From positions 1 through 10,777 of the forward strand of contig JAAYAP010000054.1 of NCBI GenBank assembly GCA_012719315.1: a stretch of 10,777 nt of DNA, read 5' to 3'. A program made the position numbers and the translations under genes. Below, piece by piece: positions 1-5,413 of the stretch. The notes below the pieces were generated by a model. It did not search any database, was not told where the DNA came from, and saw nothing but the letters and a program-made list of their open reading frames with translations. The DNA is from Methanobacteriota archaeon. Lineage in GTDB: Archaea > Thermoplasmatota > Thermoplasmata > Methanomassiliicoccales > Methanomethylophilaceae. Each line of letters opens with the position of its first letter. The first letter of the stretch is position 1.

Positions 1-71
1 ACTGCAAGGGCTGCGGCATCTGCGCCAACGTCTGTCCCAAGAAGGCCATCACCATGGTGGAGGGGAAGTGA
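1..71 (+). CDS. porD: Pyruvate:ferredoxin oxidoreductase delta subunit (ferredoxin-like), 3' end only
   Basis: Only the last 22 codons are in the window, read from base 3 to the TGA at 69-71; the 5' part is cut off. The visible peptide carries CKGCGICANVCP followed by KKAITMVEGK, a classic C-x2-C-x2-C-x3-C-P [4Fe-4S] binding motif at the end of a bacterial-type ferredoxin fold. In the four-subunit archaeal Por and Vor enzymes the delta subunit has two such clusters and passes electrons from the beta-subunit cluster to free ferredoxin. The gene lies directly upstream of the alpha and beta subunit genes with almost no spacer, the usual archaeal order gamma-delta-alpha-beta, so the gamma gene is probably just outside the window. 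A generic ferredoxin cannot be excluded from this fragment alone; the context makes PorD most likely. Confidence 0.8.
   Translation, partial: CKGCGICANVCPKKAITMVEGK
59..65 (+). promoter_or_regulatory. Shine-Dalgarno site of porA
   Basis: GGAGGGG lies inside the last codons of porD. It is 8 nt from the ATG at 74 but only 2 nt from the in-frame GTG at 68. The spacing favours ATG 74 as the porA start and implies translation from the same polycistronic mRNA as porD. Confidence 0.6.
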
Positions 72-73
72 TC

Positions 74-1252
74 ATGACTCCTGCTAAGCATAACGATATA
101 GCGATAAACGGGGACGGCGCCGTGGCGCTCGCCTGGAAGCAGATCAACCCCGATGTGTGCGCGGCCTATCCGATCACACCCCAGACGATCATCGTGGAGA
201 AGTTCGCGGAATACGTCGCGAACGGCGAGGTCGATTCCGAATACGTCTGCGTCGAGTCGGAGCACAGTGCGCTCACCCTGTGCACCACCTCCTGCTCGGC
301 GGGCGCGAGGACGTTCACCGCCACGGCATCGCAGGGCCTGGCGTACATGTGGGAGATGCTCCCGATAACGTCCTCGATGCGCGTGCCCCTGATCATGGCT
401 GTGGCCAACAGGGCGGTCAGCGGACCGATCAACATCAACAACGACCACAGCGACGCCATGGCGGCCAGGGACACCGGCTGGCTCTCGTTGTTCTCGGAGA
501 ACGTCCAGGAAGCCTACGATCTCTCGATCATCGCACCGCGGATCGCCGAGCACCACGAGGTGCAGCTCCCCTGTCTCGTCAACCTCGACGGATTCATCCT
601 GACACACGCCATCGAGAGGATGTCGCCGCTGGAGGACGACGTCGTCAAGAGGTTCGTGGGAGAGTTCAAGCCGCTCTACCCGTTGCTCGATGTGGACAAC
701 CCCGTCTCGCACAACCTCATGGACGGCCCGCTATACTATTTCCCGCACAAGTACCAGACGGTGCTGGCGATGGACAAGGCGCTCGAAGTCGCCAAGCAGG
801 TCCTCGCCGAATTCAAGAGCATCTCCGGCAGGGAGTACAAGGTGGTCGAGGAGTACAGGTGCGACGACGCCGAGATCGTGGCGGTCGTGCTGGGCTCCGC
901 GTTCGGGACCATGAAGGAAGCGGTCGACAGGCTCCGCGACGAGGGCGTCAAGGCGGGAGTCATGATGCCCCGTCTGTTCAGGCCCTGGCCGATCGCGGAC
1001 ATCGCCAAGGCGCTCAAGGGCAAGAAGCAGGTGATGGTCATGGACCGTCACATGGTCCCGGGCGCATACGGGGCGATGTACGCCGAGGTCGCGGCGACGC
1101 TTGTCGAGGAAGGAGGAGACATTCCGATGATGCACAACTACATCTACGGGCTGGGCGGAGCCGATACGATGGTATCGGATTTCATGGCGGCCTACAAGGA
1201 CGTGATCGAGGGCAGAGCGAAGCGCGTCAACTACCTGGGGGTGGATGAATGA
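74..1252 (+). CDS. porA: Pyruvate:ferredoxin oxidoreductase alpha subunit
   Basis: This 392-aa protein is the alpha subunit of the cytoplasmic four-subunit 2-oxoacid:ferredoxin oxidoreductase, which interconverts pyruvate plus CoA with acetyl-CoA, CO2 and reduced ferredoxin. The N-terminal pyrimidine-binding half (about residues 5-230) has the family signatures AAYPITPQT near residue 32, YVCVESEHSA near 58 and FTATASQGL near 81, then the RVPLIMAVANRAVSGP and NNDHSDAMAARDTGW blocks. The C-terminal half (about 250-392) fits the POR domain II. Length is typical. ATG 74 is preferred over the in-frame GTG 68 because of the SD spacing. The porB ATG overlaps the porA stop, so the subunits are translationally coupled. 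One oddity is CTTSC at about residues 70-74, where I expect small residues (GAS-like) in other PorA proteins. A 2-oxoisovalerate enzyme (Vor) is the main alternative; sequence alone here does not fully separate the two. Confidence 0.9.
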   Translation: MTPAKHNDIAINGDGAVALAWKQINPDVCAAYPITPQTIIVEKFAEYVANGEVDSEYVCVESEHSALTLCTTSCSAGARTFTATASQGLAYMWEMLPITSSMRVPLIMAVANRAVSGPININNDHSDAMAARDTGWLSLFSENVQEAYDLSIIAPRIAEHHEVQLPCLVNLDGFILTHAIERMSPLEDDVVKRFVGEFKPLYPLLDVDNPVSHNLMDGPLYYFPHKYQTVLAMDKALEVAKQVLAEFKSISGREYKVVEEYRCDDAEIVAVVLGSAFGTMKEAVDRLRDEGVKAGVMMPRLFRPWPIADIAKALKGKKQVMVMDRHMVPGAYGAMYAEVAATLVEEGGDIPMMHNYIYGLGGADTMVSDFMAAYKDVIEGRAKRVNYLGVDE

Positions 1253-2199
1253 GCGCGATAACGCTCAAGGATCTGAATCAGATCCCCGTGAGGCTGGCGA
1301 GCGGCCACAGGCTCTGCGCCGGATGCGCGGAGTCCATCATCGCAAGGCAGATCATGATGGGCACCACCGGTGAGATCGTGGTGACCGCCGCCACGGGCTG
1401 CTTCGAGGTCTCGACGACCATCTTCCCGTACACTTCCTGGCACACCCCGTACATCCATACGGCGTTCGGGAACGGTGCGGCCGGCGGCGCCGGCGTGGAG
1501 ACCGCTTACAAGTCGCTCAAGAGGCAGGGCAAGATCGACAAGGACATCAGGTTCGTCACCTTCGCCGGCGACGGCGCCACCTACGACATCGGCCTGCAGT
1601 CGCTGTCGGGTGCCATGGAGCGGGGTCACGAGATGCTCTACGTCTGCTTCAACAACGAGGCCTACATGAACACCGGCATACAGCGGTCGTCGGCCACCAG
1701 CATGGGTGCGTCGACGACGACCTCGTGGTCCGGCAGCAAGTCCTACGGCAACAAGAACTTCCCCAAGGACCTGACCAAGATCGTCGCCATGCACGGCGTG
1801 CCGTTCGTGGCGCAGTCGGCCCCTCACGCGTGGAGGGACATGGTCTCTAAGGCCAAGAAGGCATTCGAGTGCGGCGGCCCGAGCTTCATCAACACGATCA
1901 GCCCGTGCCCCAGGGGATGGAGGTTCCCGTCCAACGAGACCATCAGCATCTCGAAGCTGGCGGTCGAGACCTGCGTCTGGCCGCTCTACGAGGTGGAGTA
2001 CGGCACCGACTTCACCATGTCGCCCGAGAGCCTGAGGATCGCCGAGGGCAAGGTGGAGAAGAAGCCGGTCACCGACTGGATCGCTTCACAGGGCCGGTTC
2101 AAGCACCTCGAGGAGGAGCGCTGGGAGCCGGTGGTCGAGGAGATCCAGAAGGGCATCGACCAGCGCTGGGAGCACTTGATCAAGCTCTGCAAACTCTGA
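1249..2199 (+). CDS. porB: Pyruvate:ferredoxin oxidoreductase beta subunit (TPP-binding)
   Basis: This 316-aa protein is the TPP-binding beta subunit that, with PorA, forms the active site. The TPP/Mg motif starts at GDGATYDIGL (about residues 106-115) and ends in NNEAYMNTGIQRS, matching the GDG-x-NN thiamine motif and the NTG-Q-S loop of the family. Four cysteines match the proximal [4Fe-4S] ligands known from pyruvate oxidoreductases: C23 and C26 in LCAGCAES, C51 in ATGCFE, and C220 in SPCPRGW. The ATG at 1249 overlaps the porA TGA (ATGA), and the length is normal for the family. The gene is followed at once by a hairpin/T-tract terminator, so it is the last gene of the por operon. The four-cysteine, separate-subunit form is typical of archaea and anaerobic bacteria. 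Pyruvate is the most likely substrate, though a related 2-oxoacid is possible. Confidence 0.92.
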   Translation: MSAITLKDLNQIPVRLASGHRLCAGCAESIIARQIMMGTTGEIVVTAATGCFEVSTTIFPYTSWHTPYIHTAFGNGAAGGAGVETAYKSLKRQGKIDKDIRFVTFAGDGATYDIGLQSLSGAMERGHEMLYVCFNNEAYMNTGIQRSSATSMGASTTTSWSGSKSYGNKNFPKDLTKIVAMHGVPFVAQSAPHAWRDMVSKAKKAFECGGPSFINTISPCPRGWRFPSNETISISKLAVETCVWPLYEVEYGTDFTMSPESLRIAEGKVEKKPVTDWIASQGRFKHLEEERWEPVVEEIQKGIDQRWEHLIKLCKL

Positions 2200-2201
2200 A
2201 C

Positions 2202-2233
2202 AAACCGGGGCGCAAGCCCCGTTTCCTTTTTTT
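2202..2233 (+). terminator. Hairpin plus T7 terminator of the por operon
   Basis: Just 2 nt after the porB stop, AAAC-(C)-GGGGC pairs with GCCCC-GTTT around a GCAA (GNRA-type) tetraloop, with one bulged C. It is followed by CC and seven T residues (2227-2233). T-tracts are the main archaeal termination signal; here a stable GC hairpin precedes one. It functions only on the plus strand, since no T-run follows on the other strand. Confidence 0.82.
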
Positions 2234-2353
2234 CGGGATCGGCATCCCGTGTTCCGCGCACGGGCATCGGCCGTATGCGGGTCGGCGATGCCGACGGCAC
2301 GTTCTGCGATCATGTCCGTCGATGGATGGGTCGATACTGCATGGGATGATCCC
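2234..2353. repeat. Cluster of short dyads in the porB/DUF92 convergent spacer
   Basis: The gene-free stretch between the por terminator and the end of the DUF92 gene contains several perfect short inverted repeats: CGGGAT-CGGC-ATCCCG (2234-2249), GTCGGC-GAT-GCCGAC (2281-2295) and GGGAT-G-ATCCC (2343-2353). No reading frame in it looks coding. On the minus strand these could help end the DUF92 transcript, but none has a T-tract on that side, so this is only a possible role. Confidence 0.45.
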
Positions 2354-2366
2354 TTGTCTCCGGGAC

Positions 2367-3095
2367 TCAGACGAGGAGCACGTAGAGGATCGCGCCGAAG
2401 GCCGCGCCCAGCATCGCGGTCACACAGTTGTTGGTGTACTTGGAGAAGTATCCGCGGTCCTCGAAGAGCGCCCCGAACAGGCTGTCGAGGATGTTGCCGA
2501 AGAATCCCGCCGCGGCGGGGATGAGCAGCCAGATGTCCAAAGTGCCGAAGATGATCAACCATCCGAGTGCCGAGATGATCAACGAGGCCAGCAGCGACGC
2601 GGCGGTCCCGATCGCCGAGATCCCTCCGTTCGTCCCGGGGATCACGCGTTTGAAACAGGTGATCAGCCAGACCCGTTCGTCCCGGACCCCGATCTCGCTG
2701 GCGATCGTATCGGCCGCGGCCACCGCCAACGTGCTGATGAAGGCGATGGTGAGTTCCATCTGGTAGCGGCCGCCGACCAGGAAGAATATCGCGGCCACAA
2801 AGCACGGCGGGAGGCCCACGCCGAGGATGTTCCTCGAGGACCTCTCTCCGTCGGCGCCTTCCTGGACTCCTTTCTCGGCCTTCTTGCTGAAACCGATCCT
2901 CGTCGCGACCAGGCCGGTGACGGTGAAGATCATCAGGATCGCGAACCATTCCGGGGAACCTAGCAACCCTACCGCCGAACCCGTGAAGAAGGTGGCAACG
3001 GCACCGCCTCCGGTCAGCATCCCCAGCTTCCAGCATGCAAGGGAGAGCGACAGGGAGATGATCAGGACTATCGCTGCCTGACTCACGGGTTCCAT
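2367..3095 (-). CDS. DUF92 family integral membrane protein (putative polyprenyl-phosphate kinase-like)
   Basis: This 242-aa, strongly hydrophobic protein has roughly six to seven membrane segments (for example about residues 7-27, 31-47, 50-66, 95-110, 161-184, 186-200 and 223-242). The family signatures are clear: GGGAVATFFTGSAVG at 29-43, AADTIASEIG at 127-136, IPGTNGGIS at 152-160 and GNILDSLFGA at 200-209. A short charged loop (KKAEKGVQEGADGERSSR) is at 71-88. The plant and cyanobacterial member VTE6 phosphorylates phytyl-phosphate to phytyl-diphosphate; from this I infer that the archaeal protein may phosphorylate an isoprenyl monophosphate, but its substrate is unknown. ATG 3095 was chosen because the hydrophobic sequence begins there, because an upstream extension would overlap the preceding gene, and because a TATA box lies about 22-27 nt upstream. 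It has no SD, so the mRNA is probably leaderless and separate from the upstream operon. Confidence 0.88.
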   Translation of the reverse strand: MEPVSQAAIVLIISLSLSLACWKLGMLTGGGAVATFFTGSAVGLLGSPEWFAILMIFTVTGLVATRIGFSKKAEKGVQEGADGERSSRNILGVGLPPCFVAAIFFLVGGRYQMELTIAFISTLAVAAADTIASEIGVRDERVWLITCFKRVIPGTNGGISAIGTAASLLASLIISALGWLIIFGTLDIWLLIPAAAGFFGNILDSLFGALFEDRGYFSKYTNNCVTAMLGAAFGAILYVLLV

Positions 3096-3116
3096 GGAGG
3101 TTGATGAATATCCTGG

Positions 3117-3122
3117 TATAAA
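3117..3122 (-). promoter_or_regulatory. TATA box of the DUF92 gene (predicted leaderless mRNA)
   Basis: On the minus strand the sequence reads CATTTTATACC, with TTTATA at 3122-3117. The DUF92 start codon begins at 3095, about 22-27 nt downstream, the distance at which archaeal transcription usually starts. No SD is present between the two, which fits a leaderless transcript. The box lies in the 32-nt gap after the 88-aa gene, whose last codons would overlap the upstream promoter part. Confidence 0.6.
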
Positions 3123-3127
3123 ATGGA

Positions 3128-3394
3128 TTATTCCAACGACCTGAGGATCGTCGAGGCGTAGCTGATGCAGAGCCCCTTGTCCTTCAGGGGGAAGAACATC
3201 ACCTTCCCCTGCGGATACAACGTGACTTCCATGCCGTTCCAGACGAAGACGAGCATGAGCTCGTCGTACTGCTTGATCTCGCAGCCGTCGGATGCGAAAA
3301 CCTCCTTGGCATGCGCCATGTCGAGGTCCAGGATGTCCGCGGATATGGCCATCAGGGCCTCCCCTCCGCACAGGCGGGCGGTCGTGAACCTCAT
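3128..3394 (-). CDS. Small orphan protein, 88 aa, last gene of the pyrBI operon
   Basis: I do not recognise this 88-aa protein as a named family. It starts at ATG 3394, overlapping the stop of the kinase-like gene (ATGA), with a GAGG SD 8 nt upstream, and ends at TAA 3128-3130. An N-terminal part of about 45 residues (ISADILDLDMAHAKEVFASD) looks helical; the C-terminal part is strand-rich, with MLVFVWNGMEVTLYPQGKV at 47-65 followed by a helix ISYASTILRSL at 77-87. The order strand, LYPQGKV turn, strand, then C-terminal helix resembles the pattern of half a TATA-binding protein (IF-SGK-V strands followed by a helix), but this is a visual resemblance, not a proven homology. No signal peptide or membrane segment is seen. 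The overlap and SD make it a real translated gene; its function is unknown. Confidence 0.75.
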   Translation of the reverse strand: MRFTTARLCGGEALMAISADILDLDMAHAKEVFASDGCEIKQYDELMLVFVWNGMEVTLYPQGKVMFFPLKDKGLCISYASTILRSLE

Positions 3395-3915
3395 CGTATG
3401 CGCCTCAGGAGCTCGCCCGATCGTTCGTGGAAGTCCTCCAGGGTCGATGAGTTGTCGATCATGATGTCGGCCAGCGCCAGCACGTCGCCCAATCCCCACG
3501 AGAGCTCCCGGCTGTCCCTGACATCGAATTCGTCGATGTTCTGCGGAGCATCCTCGCGGGCCCGTCTGACCAGCCGCTCGTACCTGGCCCCCGGCGAGGC
3601 ATGGATGCCGACGATGACGATGTCGGCTCCGAGGCCCCTGTAGGCCATGACCTCGTCCATGCTCCTGCAGCCGTCCACCAGGAAGACCTTCCCGTGCATC
3701 CGCCGCATGGCCCGCTCGGCCCAGATGTGCTTGCCGTGCCGGTCGCGTTCGGACGAGGCGAACTCCCCCAGGCTCGATCCCGCGCCGGCACCGGACGCAT
3801 GGGCCTCCCTGACGAGGTCCCCCATCCTCAGAAACGGTATGCCCATCGATCTGGCGACCGAGAGGAACTCCTCCTTCCCCGATCCGGGCATGCCGGTCAC
3901 GACGATCACGGGCAT
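3391..3915 (-). CDS. UPF0200-family P-loop kinase-like protein (dephospho-CoA/adenylate kinase-related)
   Basis: This 174-aa soluble protein belongs to an archaeal nucleotide-kinase-like family (UPF0200, of the MJ1399 type). A Walker A loop is at the N-terminus, VTGMPGSGKEE (residues 6-16), with the usual Ser/Thr after Lys replaced by Glu15. LRMGDLVRE at 29-37 is a substrate-side motif, FLVDGCRSMDE at 78-88 contains the DG-R segment, and VIVGIHASPGARYERL at 100-115 leads to the lid-like RRAREDAP. RDSRELSWGLGDVLALAD at 133-150 is the family's most diagnostic block. The substrate is not established; phosphorylation of a nucleotide or nucleotide-like compound is a reasonable guess. It starts 2 nt after the pyrI stop, has no SD of its own and so relies on coupled translation, and overlaps the following 88-aa gene. 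Its place behind pyrBI hints at a nucleotide-related role, but that is inference. Confidence 0.85.
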   Translation of the reverse strand: MPVIVVTGMPGSGKEEFLSVARSMGIPFLRMGDLVREAHASGAGAGSSLGEFASSERDRHGKHIWAERAMRRMHGKVFLVDGCRSMDEVMAYRGLGADIVIVGIHASPGARYERLVRRAREDAPQNIDEFDVRDSRELSWGLGDVLALADIMIDNSSTLEDFHERSGELLRRIR

Positions 3916-3917
3916 GT

Positions 3918-4394
3918 TCAGAGCAGGTTCTCGGAGATGTTCGTCAGTATCCGGTCGCAGTACACGCATCTCAGCTTCGGAGGCGAACGCACCTCGACCT
4001 TGAATTCGGGGTCGATCGGCTCGCCCTTGTTGGTGATGCAATACGGGTTGCTGCATCTCGCCAGGCCGATGATCCTGTCCTCCAGGCGGACATGGAACTT
4101 CTCGGCGATGTAGTAATCCCTGATGATCGAGATGGTGGCATCGGGCGCGATCAAGGCGATCTTGTCGACCGTCTTCGGGTCCAGTTCGCGGTCCTCGACC
4201 TTGATGATGTCCTTCCACATGCTGCCTTTCGAGGACGGCACGTGCATGCCGATGCTGATCACGGAATCGATGTTCTGCTCGTTGACGCCGAGTATCTTCA
4301 GGACATTCAGCGCCTGTCCGTTGGAGATGTGGTCGATGACCGTCCCGTTCCTGATCGGAGGTATCTTCGTCTCCGCCACCTTCGCTCCCGTCAT
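3918..4394 (-). CDS. pyrI: Aspartate carbamoyltransferase regulatory subunit
   Basis: This 158-aa protein is the zinc-binding regulatory chain that assembles with PyrB into the allosteric ATCase holoenzyme and binds CTP and ATP. The N-terminal nucleotide-binding domain has NGTVIDHISNGQALNVLKIL (16-35), SSKGSMWKDIIKVEDREL (54-71) and IALIAPDATISIIRDY (79-94), all family hallmarks. The C-terminal zinc domain has four cysteines, C114 and C119 in CSNPYC and C143 and C146 in CVYC, the C-x4-C and C-x2-C arrangement of the family. It starts at ATG 4394, one nucleotide after the pyrB stop, behind a strong SD (GAGGAGGG at 4408-4401, 6 nt upstream) embedded in the last pyrB codons. Length and residues are normal, so feedback control of pyrimidine synthesis is expected to be intact. 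Confidence 0.96.
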   Translation of the reverse strand: MTGAKVAETKIPPIRNGTVIDHISNGQALNVLKILGVNEQNIDSVISIGMHVPSSKGSMWKDIIKVEDRELDPKTVDKIALIAPDATISIIRDYYIAEKFHVRLEDRIIGLARCSNPYCITNKGEPIDPEFKVEVRSPPKLRCVYCDRILTNISENLL

Positions 4395-4395
4395 C

Positions 4396-5322
4396 TCATT
4401 CCCTCCTCAATATGGCCCGGAGGATCGCCATCCTCACCGGGACGCCGTTGAAAGCCTGTTCGAAGTACATAGCATGCGGGGTCGAGTCGACCTCGTAGGC
4501 GATCTCGTTCACCCGGGGCAGGGGATGCATGACGATCATGTCGCTCTTGGCCTCCCTGAGCATGCTGTTGTCGATCTTGTATGTGCCGGCCACTTTCTGG
4601 TACTCGCCCGGATCCGGGAACCGCTCCCGCTGGATCCTGGTGACGTACAGGACATCGGCCTGATCGATCGCATCCTCGAGCACCGAGGTCTTCACCGGAT
4701 TGCAGCCCTTCTCCTTGAGATGGTTGTAGATGTCGTCGGGCATCTGCAGGGTCTCGGGCGCTACCAACGTCAGCTTCGCACCGAAGGCGGTGAGCGCCTC
4801 GGCCAGGGAATGGACGGTGCGTCCGTATTTCAGATCCCCGACGAGGACGACGTTGAGGCCGTCGAGCGAGCCCTTGGACTTCCGCATGGTGAACAGGTCC
4901 AACAATGTCTGGGTGGGATGCGATCCCGCCCCGTCGCCGGCGTTGATGACAGGGTTCTCCGAGAACTTGGCCGCCAATCTCGCAGCGCCTTCGTGAGGAT
5001 GCCTGAGGACGATGACGTCGCAGTAGGCGTCGACCATCCTGATGGTGTCGGCGAGCGTCTCCCCTTTGGATATCGAGGTCATGGAGATCTCGGACACGTC
5101 GATGACATCGCACCCCAATCTGCACGCCGCGCTCTCGAATGACAGCTTGGTGCGGGTCGAAGGCTCGAAGAACAGGTTCCCCAGGACCCGTCCGTCGAGC
5201 ATGCGTTCGACCTTCTCGCCTCTGGCATAGGGGATCATCTCCTCCGAGAGGTCCAGCAAGGCCTCGATATGCGCTCTGTCAAGGTCGCGGATCGATACCA
5301 GGTCCTTGTCGTAGAAGTCCAT
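4396..5322 (-). CDS. pyrB: Aspartate carbamoyltransferase catalytic subunit
   Basis: This 308-aa enzyme condenses carbamoyl phosphate with aspartate to N-carbamoyl-aspartate, the committed step of de novo pyrimidine synthesis, in the cytoplasm. The carbamoyl-phosphate loop is FFEPSTRTKLSFE (51-63, with S55-T56-R57-T58). SKGETLADT (85-93) supplies the active-site lysine K86 from the neighbouring subunit, RHPHEGAA is at 107-114, GSHPTQTLLDLF at 133-144 (H135), and HPLPRVNEI at 266-274 is the aspartate-side motif. Length is typical of catalytic chains. ATG 5322 has a GGGGGGAG SD 10 nt upstream (5340-5333). It is the first gene of a four-gene operon with pyrI, the UPF0200 gene and the 88-aa gene, and is transcribed divergently from arcS. 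No truncation or missing catalytic residue is visible. Confidence 0.97.
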   Translation of the reverse strand: MDFYDKDLVSIRDLDRAHIEALLDLSEEMIPYARGEKVERMLDGRVLGNLFFEPSTRTKLSFESAACRLGCDVIDVSEISMTSISKGETLADTIRMVDAYCDVIVLRHPHEGAARLAAKFSENPVINAGDGAGSHPTQTLLDLFTMRKSKGSLDGLNVVLVGDLKYGRTVHSLAEALTAFGAKLTLVAPETLQMPDDIYNHLKEKGCNPVKTSVLEDAIDQADVLYVTRIQRERFPDPGEYQKVAGTYKIDNSMLREAKSDMIVMHPLPRVNEIAYEVDSTPHAMYFEQAFNGVPVRMAILRAILRRE

Positions 5323-5340
5323 GGTACTTTATCTCCCCCC

Positions 5341-5350
5341 ATGATTTAAC
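5341..5350 (+). promoter_or_regulatory. Candidate TATA element for arcS
   Basis: ATGATTTAAC is one of two AT-rich patches in this GC-rich divergent spacer. A plus-strand TATA element at about 5343-5348 would set transcription near 5371-5373 and give a roughly 40-nt leader that includes the arcS SD. Read on the minus strand (GTTAAAT) it is too close to the pyrB start to leave room for the pyrB SD. Confidence 0.35.
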
Positions 5351-5380
5351 AGTTTGTCCTCGGGCCTCGCCCCGAATAGA

Positions 5381-5388
5381 TTAATTAA
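5381..5388 (-). promoter_or_regulatory. Candidate TATA element for the pyrB operon
   Basis: TTAATTAA is palindromic. Used on the minus strand it predicts a start near 5358 and a leader of about 36 nt that contains the pyrB SD. Used on the plus strand it would place the start at about 5409, after the arcS SD, so the pyrB direction fits better. The two promoters would then overlap across the spacer. Confidence 0.4.
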
Positions 5389-5401
5389 CGGCTGACCGTT
5401 A
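5386..5401 (+). promoter_or_regulatory. Dyad TAACGG-CTGA-CCGTTA in front of arcS
   Basis: A perfect 6-bp inverted repeat with a 4-nt centre overlaps the end of the TTAATTAA element and abuts the arcS SD (AGGAGGG, 5401-5407). It could be an operator for both divergent genes, or an RNA hairpin beside the arcS ribosome site. No regulator is identified. Confidence 0.4.
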
Positions 5402-5413
5402 GGAGGGCCGATG

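Noticed and set aside
157..1248. A 363-codon second plus-strand frame inside porA
   Set aside because: Arg/Gly/His-rich shadow product; the porA frame carries all family motifs.
1869..2963. A 364-codon plus-strand open frame running across the porB end and the DUF92 gene
   Set aside because: It crosses the strong por terminator, overlaps two well-supported genes and encodes an Arg/Asp/Gly-rich sequence typical of shadow frames in GC-rich DNA.
2086..3036. A 316-codon minus-strand frame overlapping DUF92 and porB
   Set aside because: Overlaps DUF92 in another frame with no recognisable motifs, and runs into porB on the opposite strand.
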